Source: Acetobacteraceae bacterium
GTDB taxonomy: Bacteria; Pseudomonadota; Alphaproteobacteria; Acetobacterales; Acetobacteraceae
Assembly: GCA_003506895.1 (NCBI GenBank)
Contig: DNXO01000132.1
Location: 48,862-112,861 of the forward strand
Direction: 5' to 3'
DNA length: 64,000 nt
The notes beneath the pieces were generated by a model. It was not told the origin of the DNA and made no database searches. It saw only the letters and a program-made list of their open reading frames with translations. Made by a program: the position numbers and the translations under genes. Below, piece after piece: positions 52,531 to 61,269 of the stretch (its first letter is position 1; each line of letters opens with the position of its first letter).

Positions 52531-54117
52531 TTACTGATCCAGCCAGACATCCTCGAACCGCCAATGGTTGTAGATCGTGTTCATGGCGATGTTGAGGCCA
52601 TGCACCCGAGGCCACCAGCAGGTGCCGGCCTTGGCATGGAACACCACCGGCCTCGCACCGTCTTCTTGCAGCTTCTTGTCGATGTCCCACACCAGTTTAC
52701 GCCGGGCGTCGATGTCCTTCATCTGCGACTGCTGGTGGAACTGCTTCTCCAGATCGGCGTTGCAATACGAGGTGTAGTTACGCTCCGATCCACACAGGAA
52801 ATTCTCGAAGAACTGCACGTCGGGATCGTCGATGCCGGTGCCTTGCACGTTCATCGCGACCGAGAAATCCTTCCGCGCCAGGCGCGCGTACCACACGGAT
52901 GAATCCAGCGGTTCCAGTTCGGCCTGGATATAGATCGACTTCAAATGGTCGATCAGGATGACGGCAGCATCGCGATAATCCGGAATGTTCCGGGTGGTGA
53001 CCTTCAGTTGCAGCATCTTGTCCGGGCCATAGCCCAGGGACTTCATGATCGCCCGGCCCTGCTCCCGGCTTTTTTCCACATCGGCGCCATAGCCGGGAAC
53101 GGTTTCCATGTACTCCTTCGACCAGCCCCAGAACCCCTCGGGTGGCGGAAGGTTCGCACCGCCAACCTCGAATATCCCGCGACTCAGGATGTCGGAGAAC
53201 GCCTTGCGGTCGATCGACAGCACCATCGCCTTGCGGATCTGTTCGTTGTCGAACGGCGGCCGCTCCCGGTTGACCAGAAGGTTGCCCTGCGTGCCGGTTG
53301 GTTGCAGCACGCACTGCATCGTGGGCACCTGCTCTTGCAGGCTTTTGGTCAGTTCGGGCGTCAGGTCGGAGGTAAACGACAGATCGAACTTGCCCGTCGC
53401 CATCGCCAGCAGCATCGTCGAGCGGTTGGGAATGATGGTGTATTCGATCGCGTCCAGATACGGCTTGCCCGGCTTCCAGTAGTCGGGGTTGCGGATCAGA
53501 CGGATGGATTCATTTTGCTTGAACGACTCGAACTTGAACGGCCCGGTGCCGATCGGATGGGTCCGCATCTCGTTGGCCGGAACATGGCACGGATAGACCG
53601 GGGAGAACCCACCGGCGAACATCGCCATGATCGAGGGCTGCGGGTCATACAGGTGGAAGACGACCGTGTCGTCGCCGTCGGTGACCACGTCCTTGATGTT
53701 GAACCACCAGGTCTTGCGCGGGTTTTTCCGCAGCTTGCCGTTGACCTTGCCGGTCAGCATATCCCAGGTGCATTTGACGTCCGCACTGGTGAACGGCTTG
53801 CCGTCGTGCCACTTCACGCCCTGATGCAGCTTGAACGTCAGCGTGCGGTCATCGTCGCTCCAGGCCCACGACGTTGCGAGGTCGGGAACCACTTTGTCCA
53901 ACCGGTTCACCGGACTGGCCGGGTCGAACACCACCAGATTGTTGAATACCGCCATGAACGGCATGTCGGTGGAAATCGTCGCTTCCTCCAGAATCGAGGC
54001 GCTGGGCGGATTGTCGCGATGGGTAACGCGCAGCGTGCCCCCCTGCTTCTGGGCGAGCGCCGGCTGAGCCAGACCGAGCAGACAGACGACCGCCAGCCAC
54101 AGGCGAGATCGCTTCAT
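52531..54117 (-). CDS. Peptide/nickel-type ABC transporter substrate-binding protein (SBP_bac_5)
   Basis: This periplasmic binding protein has 528 aa and heads the operon. The start at 54117 has AGGGAA 7 nt upstream and begins a signal peptide (MKRSRLWLAVVCLLGLAQPALA). The mature start QKQGGTLRVTHRDNPPSASILEE, the segments LTFKLHQGVKWHDGKPFTSADV and IGTGPFKFESFKQNESIRLI are typical. The ligand could be a peptide or another small molecule. The upstream frame to 54381 is not coding. Confidence 0.94.
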   Translation of the reverse strand: MKRSRLWLAVVCLLGLAQPALAQKQGGTLRVTHRDNPPSASILEEATISTDMPFMAVFNNLVVFDPASPVNRLDKVVPDLATSWAWSDDDRTLTFKLHQGVKWHDGKPFTSADVKCTWDMLTGKVNGKLRKNPRKTWWFNIKDVVTDGDDTVVFHLYDPQPSIMAMFAGGFSPVYPCHVPANEMRTHPIGTGPFKFESFKQNESIRLIRNPDYWKPGKPYLDAIEYTIIPNRSTMLLAMATGKFDLSFTSDLTPELTKSLQEQVPTMQCVLQPTGTQGNLLVNRERPPFDNEQIRKAMVLSIDRKAFSDILSRGIFEVGGANLPPPEGFWGWSKEYMETVPGYGADVEKSREQGRAIMKSLGYGPDKMLQLKVTTRNIPDYRDAAVILIDHLKSIYIQAELEPLDSSVWYARLARKDFSVAMNVQGTGIDDPDVQFFENFLCGSERNYTSYCNADLEKQFHQQSQMKDIDARRKLVWDIDKKLQEDGARPVVFHAKAGTCWWPRVHGLNIAMNTIYNHWRFEDVWLDQ

Positions 54118-54277
54118 TCGACGTTCCCTTTTTTTATGTGGGACCCACTTAGCGAAGGCCCGAGTAGTGACAGTGTGTATCGGCGTGCCCGGTATGGCAA
54201 TCAGGCGGGCGACGCACAATCCACGACGGTCCTTATGCCTGCCCGCCGCCGGGTGGGCTGCCACACCGTATATGCAG

Positions 54278-54311
54278 GTGTCATGGCCGGACTTGATCCG
54301 GCCGCTGACAC
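54278..54311. repeat. Extended palindrome, possible 3' hairpin of the acyl-CoA dehydrogenase gene
   Basis: Arms GTGTCA/TGACAC enclose GGCCGGA-CTTGA-TCCGGCC, giving a 13-bp interrupted stem. The ATGGCCGGACTTGATCCGG motif is a widespread alphaproteobacterial intergenic repeat. It lies about 30 bp after the stop at 54341 and upstream of the binding-protein gene at 54117. Confidence 0.6.
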
Positions 54312-54340
54312 CAAAACCACCCCGATCCGCCGGCTCCTCC

Positions 54341-55522
54341 TCAGTAAGACCGCGGCATCCCCAGCACATGCTGCCCGACATACCCCAGGATCAGGTTCGT
54401 CGAGATCGGGGCGATCTGATACAGCCGCACCTCCCGCCATTTACGCTCGATCTCGTATTCCCTGGCATAGGAGAACCCGCCAAACGTCTGCATCGCCGTA
54501 TCGGCGGCCTTCCACGCCGACTCCGATGCCAGCAGCTTGGCGATGTTGGCATCCGCCCCGCATTCCTTGCCATTATCGAACAACGCCGCCGCGCGACGAC
54601 ACACCATATCCGCCGCCTCCAGCTCCGCCCATGCTCGGGCGATAGGGAACTGCACCGCCTGGTTCTTGCCGATCGGGGAGCCGAACACGACCCGATCCTT
54701 GGCGTACTGGGTCGCCTTCTTCACGAACCACTTGCCGTCGCCGACCGCCTCGCTGGCGACCAGAATACGTTCGGCGTTCATGCCGTCCAGGATGTAGCGG
54801 AACCCCTTCCCCTCCTCGCCGATCAGGCTGTCGGCGGGAATCCGGAAATTGTCGAAGAAGATTTCCGTCGTGTTGTGGTTGATCATCGCCTTGATCGGGC
54901 GAATCTCCAGGCCCTTGCCGGTATTCCGTCCGGTGATATCGATCAGGAACACCGACAACCCGTCGCTGCGCTTCTTCACCTGATCGACCGAGGTCGTGCG
55001 CGCCAGCAGCAGCATCATGTCGGAGTGCATGGCCCGCGATGTCCACACCTTCTGCCCGGTAATCAGATACGAATCGCCATCCCGCACAGCGCGCGTCTTC
55101 AACTGCGTCGTGTCCGATCCGGTGGTAGGCTCCGTCACCCCGAACGCCTGCAGGCGGATACGGCCGGCGGCGATCTCGGGCAAATACCGCCGCTTCTGCG
55201 CCTCCGACCCGTGCCGCAGCAGCGTGCCCATGATGTACATCTGCGCATGGCCCTGGCTGGCGACGCAGCCGGAGGCGTTGATTTCCTCCAGGATCACCGC
55301 CGCGGCGCGCAGCGGCAGGCCCGATCCGCCGTATTCCTCGGGGATCAGCGCGCCCAGAAATCCGGCCTGGGTGAGTTCGTTCACGAATTCGGTCGGGTAG
55401 GCTTCCTTTTCCTCCAGCCCGCTCCAGTACGTGCCGGGATATTGGGCACAGATCTTGCGGACCGAGTCGCGCAGTTCGGGATAGTCTTCGCCCAGGGCGA
55501 CAAAGGTTTCCTCGGACATCAT
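54341..55522 (-). CDS. Acyl-CoA dehydrogenase family protein
   Basis: This is a flavoprotein of about 393 aa. Features: LGALIPEEYGGSGLPLRAAAVILEEI, the FAD-binding motif LQAFGVTEPTTGSDTTQLKT, ITGQKVWTSRAMHSDMMLLLAR, and QTFGGFSYAREYEIERKWREVRLYQIAP. Where most members have the catalytic-Glu motif YEGTSEI, this one has IAPISTNLI, as in a proteobacterial subgroup; the catalytic base is thus in another position or the reaction differs. Two Met codons at the start are both possible. Single gene. Confidence 0.9.
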   Translation of the reverse strand: MMSEETFVALGEDYPELRDSVRKICAQYPGTYWSGLEEKEAYPTEFVNELTQAGFLGALIPEEYGGSGLPLRAAAVILEEINASGCVASQGHAQMYIMGTLLRHGSEAQKRRYLPEIAAGRIRLQAFGVTEPTTGSDTTQLKTRAVRDGDSYLITGQKVWTSRAMHSDMMLLLARTTSVDQVKKRSDGLSVFLIDITGRNTGKGLEIRPIKAMINHNTTEIFFDNFRIPADSLIGEEGKGFRYILDGMNAERILVASEAVGDGKWFVKKATQYAKDRVVFGSPIGKNQAVQFPIARAWAELEAADMVCRRAAALFDNGKECGADANIAKLLASESAWKAADTAMQTFGGFSYAREYEIERKWREVRLYQIAPISTNLILGYVGQHVLGMPRSY

Positions 55523-55601
55523 AAGGCTCCGTTGATTTGGTTGACGCGCACGCTGCCCTCCGATGGTCGCCGGGTCAAACCCTTGCTAATGCATTCCCGA
55601 G

Positions 55602-56474
55602 ATGAAAATTCTGTTCGTGACATCCAACCGGCTTGGCGACGCGGTGCTGTCCACCGGTTTGCTGGACCATCTGATCCGCACATACCCGGCGGCCAGGATC
55701 ACCGTGGTCTGCGGCCCGGTGGCCGAGGGCGTGTTCGCGCGCATGCCGAACCGGGAGCGGACGATCGTGTTGAGCAAGCTGCCCTATGGCCGGCACTGGC
55801 TGCCGTTATGGACGAAAGCCGCCACGCATTTCTGGGACCTTGTCGTCGATATCCGCGGATCGGCGCTGTCCTGGCTGGTGCCCACGCGGCGCCGAGCGGT
55901 GTTTCGCAGAGTGGCGGGGCCGAAGGTCGCGCAATTGGCCGCGATCCTGGGTTTATCGCCGCCACCGTTGCCCGTCGTATGGACGGCGGCGGCGGACCGG
56001 CGGCGCGCCGCGGACCTGCTGCCGGCGGATCGACCGATCATCGTGCTGGCCCCGACCGCGAACTGGCAACCGAAGGTTTGGCCAGCGGATCGATTCGCCT
56101 CGGTTTTTCAGAACCTGGCTGTGTCGCTACTCCCAAACGCCGTGGCGGTGGTGTTAGGGGGGCCAGGCCAGGCGGAACGAAATATGGCCGCGCCACTGTT
56201 GGCCGCGCTGCCGCGCGCAGTCGATCTCGTGGGCGTCCTGTCGCTGCCGGAAGTCGCCGCCGTGCTGCAACGGGCAGCCTTGTTCGTTGGCAATGATTCC
56301 GGGTTGATGCACCTCTCGGCTGCCGCCGGCGCCCCGACCATTGGCCTGTTCGGGCCGACCGACGCCAGTATCTACGCGCCAGCCGGACGTTGTGCCGTGG
56401 CGGTCGTCCAACCCTCGATGGATGCGATTTCCGTGCGACAGGTGACCGATGCGGCCAGAACCCTGCTGATCTGA
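55602..56474 (+). CDS. Glycosyltransferase family 9 (heptosyltransferase-like)
   Basis: This 290-aa protein has the ADP-heptose:LPS heptosyltransferase fold. It begins MKILFVTSNRLGDAVLSTGLLDHLIRTYP. The donor-binding half contains VLAPTANWQPKVWPADRFAS, DLVGVLSLPEVAAVLQRAALFVGNDSGLMHLSAAAGAPTIGLFGPTDASIYAP. It is shorter than WaaC/WaaF. It is monocistronic, divergent from the acyl-CoA dehydrogenase gene, away from other LPS genes. Confidence 0.9.
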   Translation: MKILFVTSNRLGDAVLSTGLLDHLIRTYPAARITVVCGPVAEGVFARMPNRERTIVLSKLPYGRHWLPLWTKAATHFWDLVVDIRGSALSWLVPTRRRAVFRRVAGPKVAQLAAILGLSPPPLPVVWTAAADRRRAADLLPADRPIIVLAPTANWQPKVWPADRFASVFQNLAVSLLPNAVAVVLGGPGQAERNMAAPLLAALPRAVDLVGVLSLPEVAAVLQRAALFVGNDSGLMHLSAAAGAPTIGLFGPTDASIYAPAGRCAVAVVQPSMDAISVRQVTDAARTLLI

Positions 56475-56576
56475 ACGGCTTCGTTGCCGCGAATGTGTCC
56501 AGACGGATGCCGATCCCGCCTTGAACGCAAGGCAAATTATCTGGGTAATACCGCATCAATACAGGGGAGATGCGTC

Positions 56577-57092
56577 ATGAAATCAAGTGTCATGCTGGCA
56601 GCCGCGGCAGCGGTCCTTTCCGTATCAGCACAAGCCGCCGACCCGCAAGTCGAACGTGGGAAATATCTCGTTCAAATTGCCGGCTGCACGGATTGCCACA
56701 CCCCCGGACATTTCATGGGTCATCCTGACATGGGCCGCTACCTCGGTGGATCGGATGTCGGTTTCGGCCTTCCCGGCGCGGGCGTGTTCGTTGGCCCCAA
56801 TCTGACGCCTGATAAGGAAACTGGGATCGGCAACTGGTCCGCCCAGCAGATCGTCACCGCGATCACCACCGGACAGCGGCCAGATGGGCGGGTTCTGGCG
56901 CCGGTAATGCCTTGGCGGGGGTTTTCCGCGCTGACCAAGACCGACGGGTTGGCGATCGCGGCCTATTTGAAGAGTTTGCCCCCTGTCGCCAACAAAGTGC
57001 CCGGGCCCTTCGGGCCCGAAGATAAGCCGACGGTCTTCGTGATGTCGGTCAAGCCGGGCCGGGTCTACACCAGCGAGCAATCGACGAAGTAG
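56577..57092 (+). CDS. Periplasmic class I cytochrome c
   Basis: This is an exported c-type cytochrome of 171 aa. A signal peptide (MKSSVMLAAAAAVLSVSAQA) precedes the single heme site CTDCH (C37, C40, H41) and a C-terminal axial Met candidate in LAPVMPWRGFSAL. The C-terminal segment DGLAIAAYLKSLPPVANKVPGP is typical of cytochrome subunits of alcohol or aldehyde dehydrogenases. A GGGGAG site precedes the ATG. Its stop abuts the stop of the BzdR-like gene. Confidence 0.92.
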   Translation: MKSSVMLAAAAAVLSVSAQAADPQVERGKYLVQIAGCTDCHTPGHFMGHPDMGRYLGGSDVGFGLPGAGVFVGPNLTPDKETGIGNWSAQQIVTAITTGQRPDGRVLAPVMPWRGFSALTKTDGLAIAAYLKSLPPVANKVPGPFGPEDKPTVFVMSVKPGRVYTSEQSTK

Positions 57093-57869
57093 TCAGCCGA
57101 TCACGGACAGCAGCGTATCCAAGGTTTCGGGGACGGTTCGCCCCGACGTCTCCAGTTGGATGTCCGCACGCGCATACAGCGCCTCGCGGCTGGCCAGGAT
57201 CGCGCGCAGGTCGTCCATGGAGCGTCGGTTGTCCCGCATTGGCCGAAGGTCGCCCTGGTCGATGACGCGCTGCATGTGTTCCTCGGGCCTGGCTTTCACC
57301 CAGACCGTCTGGCAGGCGCCCAGCAGCCGGTCGAACGTCGCGGCTTCAGCGACGATGCCGCCACCGGCGGCGATGACGACGCGTGGATAGGTGGCGATCA
57401 CACGGTCAAGGACGCCACGCTCCAGCCGGCGGAAACCGGCCTGGCCGTGGAGTTCCATGATCTCCGTCAGATCCAGCCCGGCTTCCTTTTCGACCTCATG
57501 GTCAAGTTCCAGGAAGGGTATCCCAAGGCGGCTCGCCAGACGTGGGCCCAGCGTGGATTTGCCGGCACCGCGCAGTCCAATCAGGGCGATGCGGTCGCGA
57601 TGCTCCGGCACGCGGAAGACCGGGGCGGCCGCCGGGACCGTCTCGTCTTCCAGCAGGGCACGCAGATTGACGTGCAGCGCGTCAGCCAACGCCCGCAGCA
57701 ACAGGATGGAGCCGTTGCCGGTGCCGGACTCGACCGCGGAGATATAGCGCTCCGACACACCGGACTGCGCGGCCAGGATGCGGCGGGTCATGCCGCGCCG
57801 GGCGCGCAGCAGACGCACGCGCTGACCAAGGGCGCGCAGGAAATCCATGTCGTCGTTGGCCGGGGTCAT
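57093..57869 (-). CDS. BzdR/BoxR-like regulator: XRE HTH fused to shikimate kinase-like domain
   Basis: This 258-aa protein joins an N-terminal XRE helix-turn-helix (FLRALGQRVRLLRARRGMTR, SGVSERYISAVESGTGN; residues 8-72) to a shikimate-kinase-like domain. That domain has a P-loop GLRGAGKST (98-106), Asp in LELDHEVEKEAG, Arg in FRRLERGVLD, GGG in VVIAAGGGIVAEA and a lid RPMRDN. This architecture is that of BzdR and BoxR, which sense benzoyl-CoA in aromatic degradation. It overlaps the LivF stop (ATGA), the last gene of the transporter operon. The effector here is inferred, not shown. It is not a biosynthetic aroK. Confidence 0.88.
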   Translation of the reverse strand: MTPANDDMDFLRALGQRVRLLRARRGMTRRILAAQSGVSERYISAVESGTGNGSILLLRALADALHVNLRALLEDETVPAAAPVFRVPEHRDRIALIGLRGAGKSTLGPRLASRLGIPFLELDHEVEKEAGLDLTEIMELHGQAGFRRLERGVLDRVIATYPRVVIAAGGGIVAEAATFDRLLGACQTVWVKARPEEHMQRVIDQGDLRPMRDNRRSMDDLRAILASREALYARADIQLETSGRTVPETLDTLLSVIG

Positions 57870-58567
57870 GCGTCAACCCCAAGGTGACGGTGCATCAGGC
57901 CGGTGTCCGCGCGCAAAAGCTCGGGGGTGCCAGTCCAGGCGATCTGGCCCTTGACCAGAATAATGACGCGATCGGCGAGCGACAGCACCGCCGAGACGGT
58001 CTTATCGACAACCACCACCGCGACCCCCGCCTGGCGAACCAGTCCGATCACCCGCCAGATCTCGTCGCGGATCAGCGGCGCCAGGCCCTCGGTCGCCTCG
58101 TCCAGAATCAGCAGCCTGGGGTTGGTCATCAGCGCCCGTCCGATAGCCAGCATCTGCTGTTCGCCGCCGGACAGTTGATTGCCGCGGTTGGACGCCCTTT
58201 GGCCCAACCGGGGAAACAGGTCCAGCACGCGGGCTTCGGTCCAATCGCCCTTAGTGGCGGCGAGGCGAAGGTTCTCCATCACTGTCAGGCTGGCGAAGAT
58301 GCCGCGGCCTTCCGGTACCACCGCGATACCCCGCCGAACCCGGGCGAATGCCGGGAGGCGGGCCGCGTCGGTGCCGTCGATCAGTATTTGGCCCTCCAGT
58401 GCGGGCAGCAGACCGATCAGGGCGCGGATCAGCGTTGTCTTGCCCATCCCGTTGCGGCCCATCAGGCCGATTGTCTCGCCGGACTTTATGTCCAGATCGA
58501 TACCGCGCAGGACGCGGCTGTCGCCGTAGCCAGCCGCAAGGGCGCGGGCGGACAGGATTGGGGTCAT
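57866..58567 (-). CDS. livF: Branched-chain-type ABC transporter ATP-binding protein (LivF)
   Basis: This ATPase subunit has 233 aa. Walker A is GLMGRNGMGKTTLIRALIG, the ABC signature NQLSGGEQQMLAIGRALMTN, Walker B RLLILDEATEGLAPLIR. The start overlaps the end of the LivM-LivG gene. Together with LivH, LivM-G and the binding proteins it forms a HAAT-type importer, which in such clusters often carries aromatic or dicarboxylic acids. Confidence 0.94.
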   Translation of the reverse strand: MTPILSARALAAGYGDSRVLRGIDLDIKSGETIGLMGRNGMGKTTLIRALIGLLPALEGQILIDGTDAARLPAFARVRRGIAVVPEGRGIFASLTVMENLRLAATKGDWTEARVLDLFPRLGQRASNRGNQLSGGEQQMLAIGRALMTNPRLLILDEATEGLAPLIRDEIWRVIGLVRQAGVAVVVVDKTVSAVLSLADRVIILVKGQIAWTGTPELLRADTGLMHRHLGVDA

Positions 58568-60279
58568 ATACCGTGCCCCAGATAGGCATCCCGCACGTCG
58601 GCGGAGCCGCGGATTTCGGCCGGTGTACCGCGTGCCAGAACACGGCCGTTGACCATGACGGTGACGATATCGGCGACCGCGAACACGACGTCCATGTCAT
58701 GCTCGATCAGCAGCACGGCGTGGTCCTTGGCCAGATCGCGCAGCAGGGCGGCGACGGGGAGGGATTCCTCCGGACCCAGGCCGGCGAGGGGTTCGTCCAG
58801 CAGCAGGACCGAAGGGTTGCCCGCCTGGGCCATGGCGATTTCCAGCAGGCGGGCCTGACCGTGGCTGAGCATTCCGGCGGTGGCGTCCGCCATCGCGGAC
58901 AGGCCGGACCGATCGAGGGCGATCCAAGCGGTCTGAACCAGATCGTCCGTTGCGGCGGACCTGAGCAGGCCAATCGAAGCCCTGGCCTGGGCGGCGAGGC
59001 GCGCATTCTCCAGCACCGTCATGTCACGCATCACGTTGGTGCGCTGGAAAGTGCGGCCGATGCCCAGGCTGCCGCGCTTCCAGGCCGGATCGGCGGAGAT
59101 GTCACGGCCGTCGAGTGAAACCCGGCCGGATGTCAGCGGGATTTCGCCAGACAACAGGTTGACCAGCGTGCTCTTGCCGGCGCCATTCGGGCCGATCACG
59201 GCGTGCAAAATGCCTTGCTCCAGGGTCAGCGAAACCTGGTCAACGGCCAGCAGACCGCCGAAGCGGCGGCTGACGCTTTCGGCGCGCAGTATCGCCGGCT
59301 TTCCGCCCCGGTCACGGTTCGATTCGGCTCCCATGACAGGGCGCGGGATCGGGGTGCCCGGACCACGGCGGGTCCACAGGCCGGCCAGCCCCTGCCGCAG
59401 GAACACCACCGCCAGCAGGAACACCACGCCCTCAATCAGTTTCGGCCGGTCGGTGATCAGCGAACCGGCTTCCTGAATCGCGGTCAGCGCGAACGCGCCG
59501 AGGATCGGTCCGTGCAGAGCCCCGATCCCGCCCAGCAGAATCATCAACAGTGCCTCGGCGGAGCGATGCCATCCCAAAAGGTCGGGGCTGACGAAGCCGT
59601 CCGTCAGGGTGGACATATGCCCGGCCAGACCGCCAAGAGCGCCGGCCAGGACAAACGCGATCAGCTTCAGGCGTTGGACATCGTGGCCCAGCGCGGCCAT
59701 GCGGTTTTCGTTGGAGCGGATGCCTTGCAGCGCGTGCCCCAGGGCGGTGCGCATCAGGGCGCATAGGCTGGCGTAAACAACCGTCAGGACACCCAGGTTC
59801 AGCAGCAGCATGACCATCGGCCGCGCCGACCTGGAAACCAAGAATCCGATTGCCGGGCGTTGGATGAACTGCCCATCCGTTCCGCCGCCCAGGGGCGTGT
59901 CGTGGAACACGAAGAACAGCATCTGGCCAAACGCCAGGGTGGACATCAGGAAGAAGAATCCCTTCGTCCGCAACGCCAACGGGCCGATCAGCAGCGCCGC
60001 CACGCCCGCCACCGCCATCGCGGCCGGCAGCGTAATCCAGATCGGCGGAGAACCAAGCAAATAGATGGTGTAGGCGCCCAGTCCAAAGAAGCCGGCCTGG
60101 GCCAGGCTGACCAGCCCGGTCGCTCCGGCCAAGACCTGAAGGCTGAGCGCGAACAGCGCCGCCACCAGGGCCGTGGATGCCAGTTGCATGTGCCAGGGCG
60201 ACGCCCAGAACGGCATGGAGGCGATCGCCAACGCCGCCGCGCCCAACAGCGACTGACCGGTGCGGGAGGCGACGATCAT
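58564..60279 (-). CDS. Fused LivM permease-LivG ATPase of a branched-chain-type ABC transporter
   Basis: One frame of 571 aa encodes both subunits. The permease half (residues 1 to about 320) has ALSLQVLAGATGLVSLAQAGFFGLGAYT and ALMRTALGHALQGIRSNENRMAALGHD. A linker, RRGPGTPIPRPVMGAESNRD, leads into the ATPase half with Walker A VIGPNGAGKSTLVN, RTFQRTNVMRDMTVLEN, signature-like LSHGQARLLEIAMAQ and Walker B LLLDEPLAGLGPEES. The start at 60279 overlaps the LivH stop. The ORF back to 60666 is out of frame with LivH and not used. Confidence 0.92.
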   Translation of the reverse strand: MIVASRTGQSLLGAAALAIASMPFWASPWHMQLASTALVAALFALSLQVLAGATGLVSLAQAGFFGLGAYTIYLLGSPPIWITLPAAMAVAGVAALLIGPLALRTKGFFFLMSTLAFGQMLFFVFHDTPLGGGTDGQFIQRPAIGFLVSRSARPMVMLLLNLGVLTVVYASLCALMRTALGHALQGIRSNENRMAALGHDVQRLKLIAFVLAGALGGLAGHMSTLTDGFVSPDLLGWHRSAEALLMILLGGIGALHGPILGAFALTAIQEAGSLITDRPKLIEGVVFLLAVVFLRQGLAGLWTRRGPGTPIPRPVMGAESNRDRGGKPAILRAESVSRRFGGLLAVDQVSLTLEQGILHAVIGPNGAGKSTLVNLLSGEIPLTSGRVSLDGRDISADPAWKRGSLGIGRTFQRTNVMRDMTVLENARLAAQARASIGLLRSAATDDLVQTAWIALDRSGLSAMADATAGMLSHGQARLLEIAMAQAGNPSVLLLDEPLAGLGPEESLPVAALLRDLAKDHAVLLIEHDMDVVFAVADIVTVMVNGRVLARGTPAEIRGSADVRDAYLGHGI

Positions 60280-61139
60280 CCGCGTCCGAACAGTCCGGTT
60301 GGCCGCCACAACAGCACGGCAGCCATCATGGCACACACCGCGATGCCGGCGGCCTGAGGCAGATAGGCTTTTCCAAGCGTGTCGATCAGTCCAACCAACA
60401 GCGCGGCCCAAAAGGCTCCCGCGATCGAACCCAGGCCGCCGATGACGACGACGATGAACGACAGGATCAGGAACCCATCCCCCATACCCGGATAGACCGA
60501 CTGCAACGGTGCGGCGAGCGCCCCCGCCAGCATCGCCAGGGCGGTCCCGGCGGCGAAAACCATCGTATGGATGCGGCTGGCATCGAGCCCCAGAAGATCC
60601 AGCATCTCGGTGTTCTCGGCGGCCGCGCGGATGGCGGAACCGATGCGGGTGCGCTCGATCAGCCATGCCATCGCGGCGGCGGTGGCGAGGCAGATCGCAA
60701 GCACCACCAGCCGATAAGCGGAATAGCCGAAGCCGCCGATCACCGGGACCGAGAAATCCAGCGCGGCGGGGATCGGCACGCTATGGAACGCGTTGCCGAG
60801 AAGGGCTGAACGGGCTTCCTCGAACAGCAGGATCAGCGCGAACGTCAGCAACACCTGATCAAGGTGCGGGCGCGTGCGGAAGCGGCGGAACAAGGTGCGT
60901 TCCAGGGCCGCACCGAACGCCAGACCGCCAAGAACGGCGGCCGGAAGCGCCAGCCAGAAGTATCCGGTCGCACTAGCGACGGCGAAGGCAAGATAAGCGC
61001 CGATCATGAACAGGCTGCCATGGGCGAGGTTGATGACGCCCATGACGCCGAAGATCAGCGTCAGCCCGCTGCTGATCAGGAACAGCAGCAAGCCGTACTG
61101 AACCCCGTTCAAAAGCTGGGCAACGACGCCAGTCAGCAT
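60276..61139 (-). CDS. livH: Branched-chain-type ABC transporter permease (LivH)
   Basis: This inner-membrane subunit has 287 aa: LLNGVQYGLLLFLISSGLTLIFGVMGVINLAHGSLFMIGAYL at the N-terminus, and the EAA-like loop IRAAAENTEMLDLLGLDASRIHTMVFA. Eight or so transmembrane segments. The binding-protein gene is 130 bp upstream in the same direction. First permease of the transporter. Confidence 0.94.
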   Translation of the reverse strand: MLTGVVAQLLNGVQYGLLLFLISSGLTLIFGVMGVINLAHGSLFMIGAYLAFAVASATGYFWLALPAAVLGGLAFGAALERTLFRRFRTRPHLDQVLLTFALILLFEEARSALLGNAFHSVPIPAALDFSVPVIGGFGYSAYRLVVLAICLATAAAMAWLIERTRIGSAIRAAAENTEMLDLLGLDASRIHTMVFAAGTALAMLAGALAAPLQSVYPGMGDGFLILSFIVVVIGGLGSIAGAFWAALLVGLIDTLGKAYLPQAAGIAVCAMMAAVLLWRPTGLFGRG

Positions 61140-61269
61140 CCGTCCTTAGTACCTGTTAAGAAATAACCGAATCGGATCGTGCGAGGCGTTAGGCTATCAT
61201 CGCCATGACCGAATTGAGCAGCGGTGCCACACATGACCCGGCTATTTCCCCGCAGACCCCAAGGAACCC

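Noticed and set aside
54167..56296. 709-codon plus-strand ORF
   Set aside because: It crosses the acyl-CoA dehydrogenase gene antisense and then the glycosyltransferase gene in the wrong frame; no motif.
57093..57869. Annotation as biosynthetic shikimate kinase (aroK)
   Set aside because: The N-terminal XRE domain and the coupling to an ABC transporter indicate a BzdR/BoxR-like regulator; no aroB lies beside it.
60280..60666. N-terminal extension of the LivM-LivG gene
   Set aside because: It lies inside livH in another frame; the ATG at 60279 overlapping the livH stop is the natural start.
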